Assembly (NCBI GenBank): GCA_009780765.1
Contig: WQZK01000130.1
Location: 1-5,880, forward strand
DNA from: Defluviitaleaceae bacterium
Lineage (GTDB): Bacteria; Bacillota; Clostridia; Lachnospirales; UBA5962
Direction of reading: 5' to 3'
DNA: 5,880 nt
Part shown: in pieces, positions 1 through 4,247 of the stretch
Layout of the letters: each line of letters starts with the position of its first letter
Position numbering within the stretch: position 1 is the first letter of the stretch
Notes under the pieces: generated by a model
The model's database searches: none
The model's input: the letters and a program-made list of their open reading frames with translations, nothing else
What the model was told of the DNA's origin: nothing
Made by a program: the position numbers and the translations under genes

Positions 1-95
1 CAGAGTGGCGAAGCCAGTCCAAGCAGTTTTCCTGCGGAAAACCGGTCAAAGACCGCTTTCGCAAAGCGAAAGTGCCAAGGCACAGCAAAACCACT
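1..95. repeat. Cluster of short perfect hairpins (REP-like, non-coding)
   Basis: Five short palindromes lie almost end to end: TGGC/GCCA around GAA (6-16), GTTTTCC/GGAAAAC around TGC (26-42, 7 bp), CGGTC/GACCG around AAA (43-55, 5 bp), CTTTCGC/GCGAAAG around AAA (56-72, 7 bp) and GTGCC/GGCAC around AA (72-83). AGTGG (4-8) can pair with CCACT (91-95), which would close the group into a multibranched fold. No plausible gene is seen in 1-317. Dense small-loop hairpins are typical of extragenic palindromic repeats; that these belong to a genome-wide family is my inference, because only one copy lies in this window. The element may begin before position 1. Confidence 0.55.
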
Positions 96-97
96 AG

Positions 98-135
98 AGA
101 TTGCTTCACCCCTTACAGGGGTTTGCAGTGACGTT
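98..135. repeat. REP-like palindromic unit (AGATTGCTTC...TGACGTT)
   Basis: An inner 6-bp stem ACCCCT/AGGGGT with a 3-nt loop (108-122) sits inside an outer stem ATTGC/GCAGT (100-104 with 125-129, one G-T pair). It is followed by GACGTT. The layout, GATTGCTTC then hairpin then GCAGTGACG, matches the general form of the widespread bacterial 'GTCATTGCGA...GAAGCAATC' extragenic repeat read from the other strand. Assignment to that class is from memory of the motif, not from a search. Confidence 0.5.
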
Positions 136-169
136 CTTAGCTTATATTTTTTAATTTCGGAACAACTCT

Positions 170-202
170 ATTGCGACACTGAACCAAGTTCAGCACCGCA
201 AT
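170..202. repeat. Palindromic hairpin, REP-like
   Basis: Outer arms ATTGCG/CGCAAT (170-175 and 197-202) enclose inner arms CTGAAC/GTTCAG (179-184 and 188-193) with a CAA loop, separated by a symmetric 3x3 internal loop. It shares the ATTGC-type outer stem with the unit at 98-135 and lies in the same gene-free stretch, so it is probably the same kind of element. No T-run follows on either strand, so it is not an ordinary terminator. Confidence 0.45.
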
Positions 203-221
203 TTCCTGCCTCTTGATTTAC

Positions 222-255
222 AGATGGGATGGCGGATCAAGTCCGCCATGACGTT
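222..255. repeat. REP-like palindromic unit (ATGGCGGA/TCCGCCAT)
   Basis: A perfect 8-bp stem ATGGCGGA/TCCGCCAT with a TCAAG loop (229-249) is preceded by AGATGG and followed by GACGTT. The unit at 98-135 also starts with AGAT and ends with TGACGTT, so the two have the same orientation and similar borders. The core resembles the 'GTCATGGCGGACTTGATCCGCCATC' palindrome recurring between genes in many bacteria. Family membership is inferred. Confidence 0.5.
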
Positions 256-298
256 TCAGCAAAAAATCAATTTTGTTACAACTCTGATGATAATATAC

Positions 299-318
299 GG
301 CTTGTTTAGATACAAGCC
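299..318 (-). terminator. Hairpin at the 3' end of the RNHCP gene (weak terminator candidate)
   Basis: GGCTTGT and ACAAGCC form a 7-bp stem with a 6-nt loop, starting on the last base of the RNHCP stop codon. On the minus strand it is followed by GTATATTATC rather than a T-run. It may stabilise the mRNA 3' end or terminate only weakly. Confidence 0.35.
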
Positions 319-731
319 TATTCATTGCTCATAAGCTTTGTTAATTCTTCAATTCGTTCTAAAGGAAAAGGCGGGTTTCCTAATGGTTTTAAGGCAACCG
401 ACATTAGCTTTAATGGATTATCATCAGCAGCGGTGCGATTAGAGCTTAAATGTCCACAAATTCTACAACGGTGAATTATTGCCCATTCGCCGCCTTTTTT
501 TACCCAAACGCCTATTGCTTCCATGGCTCCACCGCAATCCGCTTCGCGGTCTCCCGGTTCATTATCTAAGTGCTGGCTTGATAGGCAACAAGGGCAATGA
601 TTTCTATGTTCGCTTGCTGCACCGTGCGGAACAACAAAGTGTCCGCATACCTTGCATTTAAAGCTATCGTTACAAGCATTATGGCGATAATAGCCCTTAA
701 TATATTTTTTTCTTTTATTTTCTCTGTTCAA
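318..731 (-). CDS. RNHCP domain-containing zinc-ribbon protein
   Basis: A complete 137-aa protein with the hallmarks of the RNHCP family, named after the Arg-Asn-His-Cys-Pro string seen here at residues 43-47. Paired cysteines at 26/29 (CKVCG), 46/49 (CPCC) and 89/92 (CRICG), plus the HRC and NRTAADDN segments (87-105), imply two treble-clef or zinc-ribbon-like knuckles, so zinc binding is likely. There is no signal peptide or membrane segment, and a cytoplasmic location is expected. The biochemical role of the family is not established, and I assign none. The start is TTG at 731-729, chosen because a perfect AGGAGG (744-739) lies 7 nt upstream and the basic N-terminus MNRENKRKK follows directly. 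It has its own promoter (875-903) and a structured leader (739-806), so it looks monocistronic and regulated separately from its neighbours. Family assignment is confident; function is unknown. Confidence 0.9.
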   Translation of the reverse strand: MNRENKRKKYIKGYYRHNACNDSFKCKVCGHFVVPHGAASEHRNHCPCCLSSQHLDNEPGDREADCGGAMEAIGVWVKKGGEWAIIHRCRICGHLSSNRTAADDNPLKLMSVALKPLGNPPFPLERIEELTKLMSNE

Positions 732-738
732 GTTATTT

Positions 739-806
739 CCTCCTAAAAGTTGTTGTTTTTCAACTTTATGGGAGGTTTTGTTATATTAATGTATACAAAC
801 CTCCCA
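739..806 (-). promoter_or_regulatory. Structured 5' leader of the RNHCP gene with alternative ribosome-binding-site pairing
   Basis: Read on the minus strand, TGGGAGGTTT (806-797) and AAACCTCCCA (778-769) form a perfect 10-bp stem. A second hairpin, AAAGTTG/CAACTTT (767-761 with 752-746), follows, and then the ribosome binding site AGGAGG (744-739). CCTCC in the 3' arm of the first stem (775-771) is also complementary to GGAGG (743-739). That alternative pairing would stack on the second hairpin and bury the ribosome binding site. The two states exclude each other. Neither stem is followed by a T-run, so control of translation rather than of transcription is the likelier reading. The pairings are visible in the sequence; regulation is inferred. 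Confidence 0.5.
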
Positions 807-836
807 GTTTGATACATTCTCATTATTACGTTTCAA
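786..836 (-). CDS. Possible 16-codon leader peptide upstream of the RNHCP gene
   Basis: A TTG-initiated frame encodes MKRNNENVSNWEVCIH and ends at TAA (788-786). GAGGAG (850-845) lies 8 nt upstream, and the predicted transcription start is about 30 nt upstream. Codons 11-14 form the 5' arm of the 10-bp stem and the stop lies in its loop, so a translating ribosome would open that stem. The weak TTG start and small size make this tentative. A rival 26-codon ATG frame (823-743) ends inside the RNHCP ribosome binding site but has no ribosome binding site of its own. Confidence 0.3.
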   Translation of the reverse strand: MKRNNENVSNWEVCIH

Positions 837-874
837 AAAACATTCTCCTCTCTAACTATTGTAGCTACAGAAAA

Positions 875-903
875 ATCATAACACGGTCACCTCTAATAAG
901 CAA
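875..903 (-). promoter_or_regulatory. Sigma-A promoter, extended -10, for the RNHCP gene
   Basis: On the minus strand, -35 TTGCTT (903-898), a 17-nt spacer and -10 TATGAT (880-875), preceded by the extended -10 element TGT (883-881). The predicted start near 868 gives a leader of about 137 nt before the TTG start codon. It lies just downstream of the terminator of the preceding unit, as expected for an independent transcript. Confidence 0.6.
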
Positions 904-924
904 CCTATTAAATATTTAAGAAAC

Positions 925-960
925 AAAAAAGCGACACAAGATGAAATCCACGTCGCCTTT
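925..960 (-). terminator. Rho-independent terminator of the CD3324-family gene
   Basis: On the minus strand, AAGGCGAC (959-952) pairs with GTCGCTTT (935-928) through an 8-bp stem with one G-T pair. The stem closes a 16-nt loop and runs into a six-T tract (930-925). It begins about 5 nt after the stop codon of the CD3324-family gene and isolates that gene from the RNHCP promoter downstream. Confidence 0.75.
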
Positions 961-964
961 CTGC

Positions 965-1240
965 CTAACTGCTTTTCTTTATAGCAGAGAGTATTTTATA
1001 TATGGTTTTAGGTGATAGATAATATTTTAATGATAATTCTTTAACAGATACGCCATTTTGATACTTTGCATAAATTTCTAGATTGCGTTTATCAAGTTGG
1101 TGCCTACTGTTTTTGAGTTCTCCCCATTGCTTTTTGTTTTCGGCTTTTCTAGGAATATAAATATATTCTCCATCAACATATTGCTGTACTGCCATTAGCA
1201 AATCGCTTGGCAATACACAGATTACTTTTTTATAGCCCAT
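965..1240 (-). CDS. CD3324-family small helix-turn-helix protein
   Basis: A complete 91-aa protein resembling the CD3324 family of short clostridial proteins. Recognisable features are the N-terminal LPSDLLMAVQQYVDGEYIYIPRK-like region (residues 10-32), the WGE motif (39-41) and a C-terminal helix-turn-helix (about 63-85, GVSVKELSLKYYLSPKTI). The C-terminal part suggests DNA binding, possibly as a transcriptional regulator. Targets are unknown, and the family has no firmly established function that I can cite. The ATG start at 1240-1238 is set by AGGAGG (1252-1247) 6 nt upstream. The gene has its own strong promoter (1387-1416), a leader of about 140 nt with a short ORF and a large stem-loop, and its own terminator, so it is monocistronic and probably subject to post-transcriptional control. 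No membrane or export signal is seen. Confidence 0.8.
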   Translation of the reverse strand: MGYKKVICVLPSDLLMAVQQYVDGEYIYIPRKAENKKQWGELKNSRHQLDKRNLEIYAKYQNGVSVKELSLKYYLSPKTIYKILSAIKKSS

Positions 1241-1246
1241 CGTGCT

Positions 1247-1314
1247 CCTCCTAAAATTTTAAATTAGGGTTACGCAAGGGCATCGTTAATTTTAAATTAT
1301 GCGATAGCCCTTGC
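1247..1314 (-). promoter_or_regulatory. Leader stem-loop between the short ORF and the CD3324-family gene
   Basis: GCAAGGGC (1274-1281) pairs with GCCCTTGC (1307-1314). The stem continues through ATCG/CGAT (1282-1285 with 1302-1305, A1306 bulged) and an AT-rich apex TAATT/AATTA (1287-1291 with 1295-1299), so nearly all of 1274-1314 is one helix. Its first pair uses the last base of the short ORF's stop codon. Downstream, CCTAA (1268-1264 on the minus strand) can pair with TTAGG (1254-1250), masking half of the AGGAGG site (1252-1247). No T-run follows, so it does not look like a terminator. Confidence 0.55.
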
Positions 1315-1349
1315 TAGCACAATACGGTCTCCAATGTACGTTTATTCAT
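1314..1349 (-). CDS. Putative 11-codon leader peptide (MNKRTLETVLC)
   Basis: A short frame runs ATG (1349-1347) to TAG (1316-1314) and encodes MNKRTLETVLC. It has an excellent ribosome binding site, AAAGGAG (1365-1359), with a 9-nt spacing, and lies about 30 nt downstream of the start site predicted from a strong promoter. The stop codon abuts the base of the 1274-1314 stem-loop, so a ribosome stopped or stalled at the end would open the helix. This is the classic layout of a translational attenuator preceding the CD3324-family gene. I do not recognise the peptide as any known leader (erm, cat or tet types). That it is translated is inferred. Confidence 0.5.
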   Translation of the reverse strand: MNKRTLETVLC

Positions 1350-1386
1350 TAAGCAAAACTCCTTTCAAATAATCAACTTCAATGTA

Positions 1387-1416
1387 ATTATATCAAAATT
1401 TAGAGGCACAGGTCAA
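1387..1416 (-). promoter_or_regulatory. Strong sigma-A promoter for the CD3324-family gene and its leader
   Basis: On the minus strand, -35 TTGACC (1416-1411), an 18-nt spacer and a perfect -10 TATAAT (1392-1387) with the extended element TGA (1395-1393). Transcription should start near 1380, about 15 nt before the ribosome binding site of the short leader ORF. The -35 lies in an interrupted palindrome ACAG-GTCAA-CTGT (1408-1420) that could be an operator. The promoter begins 8 nt past the stop of the methyltransferase gene, and no terminator is visible between them. Confidence 0.75.
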
Positions 1417-1424
1417 CTGTTAAA

Positions 1425-2786
1425 TTATAGTTTTTCAAGCAAAACAACCGTTTCCACGTGATAGGTTCTCGGAAACATATCATGCAGACGAGTTTTTTTA
1501 ATTGAGTATCCATTCTCTAAAAATATTTCTAAATCTCTTACAAGGCTCGAAGGCTTGCAAGAAACATAAACCATTCTTTTTGCATTAAAATTTATAATGC
1601 TATGTATGGCTTTTGGGTGGATACCATCACGAGGAGGGTCTAAAATTATAATATCAGGGCTATCAGAAAGATTTGTAACCTCTTTTAGCACATCACCAGC
1701 TATAAACTCACAATTTTCTATACCGTTTATTTTGGCATTTTCTATTGCCGCAAACACGGCTTCTTCAACAATTTCTACACCTATTACATTTTTAGCGTTT
1801 TTGCTTAAAATTTGGGCTATTGTGCCTGTTCCGCAATATAGGTCAAAGATGGTTTCAACTTGCATATCTGAAACAAATTCACGCACTGTAGAATATAGTT
1901 TTTCTGCCCCAAGTGTATTCGTTTGAAAAAAAGAAAATGCCGATATTTTAAATTTTAGCCCTAAAATTTCGTCATAAAAATAATCTCTGCCGTGGAGGAT
2001 GTGCAAAGCATCGGCTAGAACAACATCTGAAAGCGAATTATTAACCGTGTGAAGTATGCCTACAAGTTCACCACAAAGGCCTAAATTTAGGAGTTTATGT
2101 TTAAATTCCTGCAAATCTGATTTTGGCATACCCTTTGTAACAAGATTCACCAAAATTTCACCCGTGTTTATACCTTTTCTAACAACAAGATGGCGAAGAA
2201 CGCCTGTATGCCTTAGTTTGTGGTAAAACTCTTCGTTATTTTCTTTAAAAAAATCAAGTGTAGCATTAAGAATTTTTCTGTAATCTTCATCTACGATATT
2301 GCAACACCCAGCATAAGCCACCTCGTAATTGCTATTTCGCTTACGCATACCAAGAGAAAGCGGGCCGCTTTTTTCAGTATCGCCAAAAGAAAACTCCATT
2401 TTGTTGCGATAGCCCGTGATTGTTGGCGATTCTATTATTTCAAAATCTAAATCCGTGTTAATTCTAGCTTTTTTAAACAAATCTTCAACCATCTGTTTTT
2501 TTATAAGCAATTCTTCTTCGTAAGGTATTCCTTGAAAAACACAGCCGCCGCATAATCCAAAGCTTTCACAAGCTTCGACGCTTTCTAGTGGTGATTTTTT
2601 GGTAACTTCCAAAAGTCTACCATGATAATTACCCTTTTTCTTAGAAGTTTGGCAAAGCACCACCTGCCCAGGTATTGCATTTTTTACATAAACCTTATTT
2701 CCTTCATAAAAGCCAATGCCTTTGTTTGGAAATTCTATTTTAACAATTTCTATATTTTCAATAAATTTTTTGCCCAAATTAATCAC
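1425..2786 (-). CDS. rlmD: 23S rRNA (uracil-5-)-methyltransferase, RlmD/RumA (TrmA) family
   Basis: A complete protein of 453 aa, the usual length for this family. It uses S-adenosylmethionine to methylate C5 of a uridine in 23S rRNA. An N-terminal TRAM-like RNA-binding region (about 5-62) is followed by the iron-sulfur cysteines C73, C79 and C82 (CGGC) with C162 as the likely fourth ligand. Next come the FFQTN segment (286-290), the SAM-binding motif DLYCGTGT (315-322), DPPRDG (383-388), the catalytic nucleophile C410 in VYVSCKPSS, and the general base E445 in HVETV. All key residues are present. The start is uncertain: GTG at 2786-2784 (used here) has no leader room, while TTG at 2777-2775 has GGTGA 5 nt upstream and would give 450 aa. 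Bacillota often carry several paralogues (RlmD, RlmCD, TrmFO-independent types), so the exact uridine (U1939, U747 or both) is not certain. It is divergently transcribed from the S1/plsX/rnc operon. Confidence 0.92.
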   Translation of the reverse strand: MINLGKKFIENIEIVKIEFPNKGIGFYEGNKVYVKNAIPGQVVLCQTSKKKGNYHGRLLEVTKKSPLESVEACESFGLCGGCVFQGIPYEEELLIKKQMVEDLFKKARINTDLDFEIIESPTITGYRNKMEFSFGDTEKSGPLSLGMRKRNSNYEVAYAGCCNIVDEDYRKILNATLDFFKENNEEFYHKLRHTGVLRHLVVRKGINTGEILVNLVTKGMPKSDLQEFKHKLLNLGLCGELVGILHTVNNSLSDVVLADALHILHGRDYFYDEILGLKFKISAFSFFQTNTLGAEKLYSTVREFVSDMQVETIFDLYCGTGTIAQILSKNAKNVIGVEIVEEAVFAAIENAKINGIENCEFIAGDVLKEVTNLSDSPDIIILDPPRDGIHPKAIHSIINFNAKRMVYVSCKPSSLVRDLEIFLENGYSIKKTRLHDMFPRTYHVETVVLLEKL

Positions 2787-2794
2787 CCAAAATA

Positions 2795-2803
2795 ATTATA
2801 ACA
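2795..2803 (-). promoter_or_regulatory. Extended -10 promoter of the methyltransferase gene
   Basis: On the minus strand, TGT-TATAAT (2803-2795) is a perfect extended -10. The best-placed -35 (AACACG, 2823-2818) is poor. The predicted start, about 2788-2786, falls at or within 2 nt of the GTG codon, so the mRNA would be leaderless or nearly so. Confidence 0.55.
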
Positions 2804-2808
2804 CAAAT

Positions 2809-2837
2809 TTGTATTTACGTGTTATTTGTGTTATAAT
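2809..2837 (+). promoter_or_regulatory. Sigma-A promoter of the S1-plsX-rnc operon
   Basis: -35 TTGTAT (2809-2814), a 17-nt spacer and a perfect -10 TATAAT (2832-2837) with the extended element TGT (2829-2831). The predicted start near 2844 leaves a short leader before the ribosome binding site GAGGTG (2855-2860). No other promoter is evident before the downstream genes. Confidence 0.65.
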
Positions 2838-2866
2838 ATTTTTATATTGAAAAAGAGGTGTTTTTT

Positions 2867-3214
2867 ATGAGTTTAGAAATTGGCAGCATAGTAGATGGCA
2901 AAGTTACAAAAATCATGCCTTTTGGGGCGTTGATTTTACTTGAGAGCGGTGAAACGGGATTAGTGCATATATCGCATATATCGCACGGTTTTGTTGACGA
3001 TATAAACGAATTTGTTGAAGTTGATGATGAGGTTGAAGTTAAAATTTTGGATATAGATGCAGAAACGGGCAGAATAACCTTATCTATCAAAGAAACCGAA
3101 GCCGCACCTGTTACTTTACAATCGAAAGAAGAGTTTGAAGAAAAGTTTAAAGACTGGGTACGTTCTTCTACCGATAGAATTTCACATATAAACAGGAGAA
3201 ACAAGAGGAGGTAG
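2867..3214 (+). CDS. S1 RNA-binding domain protein (YugI/CvfD-like)
   Basis: A 115-aa protein consisting of one S1 (OB-fold) RNA-binding domain (about 5-75: GSIVDGKVTKIMPFGALILL, then GLVHISHIS, then VEVKILDIDAETGRITLSIK). A charged tail ending in a strongly basic HINRRNKRR segment follows. It resembles the short stand-alone S1 proteins of Bacillota (YugI/general stress protein 13, CvfD, YabR), some of which act on ribosomes or as post-transcriptional regulators. The specific target here is unknown. The ATG at 2867 is preferred over the in-frame GTG at 2858 because that GTG lies inside the ribosome binding site GAGGTG (2855-2860), which is 6 nt from the ATG. It is the first gene of the operon, and plsX starts 4 nt after its stop with the plsX ribosome binding site in its last codons. 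Confidence 0.88.
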   Translation: MSLEIGSIVDGKVTKIMPFGALILLESGETGLVHISHISHGFVDDINEFVEVDDEVEVKILDIDAETGRITLSIKETEAAPVTLQSKEEFEEKFKDWVRSSTDRISHINRRNKRR

Positions 3215-3218
3215 CATT

Positions 3219-4247
3219 ATGGCCAAATACACAATTGTTTTAGATGCTATGGGCGGCGACAATGCACCACTTTCGTCTGTTTTGGGTGCGGTTTCGGCTA
3301 TTTCTGAAAATAGTGATATAAAAATAATTTTAACGGGCGACAAAGAGCAGATTGAAGCCTGCTTTAAAGGTGTGGATGTGCCTGCGTTTGACTCTAATAG
3401 GCTCGAAATTGCCCATGCAAGCCAAGTTATAGATGTGAACGAAACGCCAACGGTTGCTATTAAAGAAAAAAAAGATTCGTCTATAGTAGTTGGTTTAAAT
3501 TTGCTTAAAGAAAACAGGGCGGAAGCCTTTGTTTCTGCGGGAAATACGGGTGCTGTTTTAACTGGTGGCACTCTTATTGTCGGCAGAATTAAAGGAGTTC
3601 TGCGCCCTGCTCTTGCAACGCTTTTGCCAACAAAAACGGGATATGTTTTTTTGTGCGATTCTGGTGCGAATGTAGATTCTAAGCCAGAATTTTTGGTACA
3701 GTTTGCTAAGATGGGCGAAATTTATATGGAAAATGTGCTAAAGGTGGAAAAACCTAGGGTGCATCTTGTGAATATTGGCGAAGAGGCTGAAAAAGGAAAT
3801 GTTTTAACGAAAGAAGCTTATGAGCTACTAAAAAACTCAAACGTAAATTTTTGTGGGAATATTGAGGCGAGGGAAATTATGTCGGGCGAGGCAGACGTTA
3901 TCGTGTGCGATGGATTTGTTGGCAATGTTATTTTAAAACATACCGAAGGGTTAGCCTCAACTTTGATGAGTATTATTAAAAACGAGCTGATGTCTACCAC
4001 AAAAAGCAAAATCGGGGCATTACTCGCAAAGGGTGCTTTTAAAAATATCAGAAAGAAATTTGATTATAAAGAAATTGGCGGAGCACCATTTTTGGGGCTT
4101 AAGCAGCTTGTTGTTAAGGCACATGGTAGTTCGGATGAAAAGGCGATCAAATCTGCCATAAATCAAGCATACACGTTTATTTCAAATAACATAACGAAAA
4201 AAATTGAAGAAGAGCTAGGGGTTACTAAAGAACATGATGTTAAATAA
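3219..4247 (+). CDS. plsX: Phosphate acyltransferase PlsX
   Basis: A complete 342-aa protein, normal family length. PlsX converts acyl-ACP and phosphate to acyl-phosphate, which PlsY uses to acylate glycerol-3-phosphate in phospholipid synthesis. It is a peripheral membrane enzyme without transmembrane segments, consistent with this sequence. Diagnostic motifs in order are LDAMGGDNAP (8-17), SAGNTGA (106-112), GVLRPAL (126-132), CDSGAN (146-151), VNIGEE (184-189), DGFVGNVILK (231-240), GGAPFLGL (287-294) and AHGSSD (301-306). The ATG has AGGAGG (3206-3211) 7 nt upstream, overlapping the end of the S1 gene. Its last 14 nt overlap the start of rnc. acpP, which frequently lies between plsX and rnc in Clostridia, is missing from this junction. 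Confidence 0.97.
   Translation: MAKYTIVLDAMGGDNAPLSSVLGAVSAISENSDIKIILTGDKEQIEACFKGVDVPAFDSNRLEIAHASQVIDVNETPTVAIKEKKDSSIVVGLNLLKENRAEAFVSAGNTGAVLTGGTLIVGRIKGVLRPALATLLPTKTGYVFLCDSGANVDSKPEFLVQFAKMGEIYMENVLKVEKPRVHLVNIGEEAEKGNVLTKEAYELLKNSNVNFCGNIEAREIMSGEADVIVCDGFVGNVILKHTEGLASTLMSIIKNELMSTTKSKIGALLAKGAFKNIRKKFDYKEIGGAPFLGLKQLVVKAHGSSDEKAIKSAINQAYTFISNNITKKIEEELGVTKEHDVK

Larger units (their letters stand above)
2795..2837. repeat. Perfect 14-bp inverted repeat joining two divergent promoters
   Basis: ATTATAACACAAAT (2795-2808) and ATTTGTGTTATAAT (2824-2837) are exact reverse complements separated by 15 nt. Each arm carries an identical extended -10 (TGTTATAAT) pointing outward, so the methyltransferase and S1-operon promoters are mirror images. 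The arms could also serve as a two-site operator. The symmetry is seen directly; the regulatory role is inferred. Confidence 0.7.

Noticed and set aside
1..255. CRISPR array or integron attC site
   Set aside because: The hairpins differ in sequence and length and have no regular repeat-spacer period, and no cas or integrase gene is present in the window.
257..280. A/T-only hairpin CAAAA/TTTTG with a T-run on the minus strand
   Set aside because: The stem is 5 bp without internal G-C pairs; too weak to call a terminator.
479..661. Plus-strand 60-codon ORF
   Set aside because: It is antisense to the RNHCP gene, which has clear family motifs and a ribosome binding site; this frame has neither.
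769..806. The 10-bp stem as a rho-independent terminator
   Set aside because: No T-run follows on either strand, and it lies between the RNHCP promoter and its gene; a leader structure fits better.
826..843. ATG-initiated 5-codon ORF in the RNHCP leader
   Set aside because: GGAG is only 1 nt from the ATG, too close for initiation; the TTG at 836 has normal spacing.
1597..1926. Plus-strand 109-codon ORF
   Set aside because: Antisense shadow of the methyltransferase, lying over its SAM-binding and catalytic motifs.
2858..2866. GTG 2858 as start of the S1 protein
   Set aside because: The codon overlaps the GAGGTG ribosome binding site that correctly positions ATG 2867, and the S1 domain begins right after that ATG.
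2842..3571. Two minus-strand ORFs of 120 and 129 codons opposite the S1 and plsX genes
   Set aside because: Serine- and threonine-rich low-complexity translations typical of antisense frames, with no ribosome binding site and lying opposite well-recognised genes.
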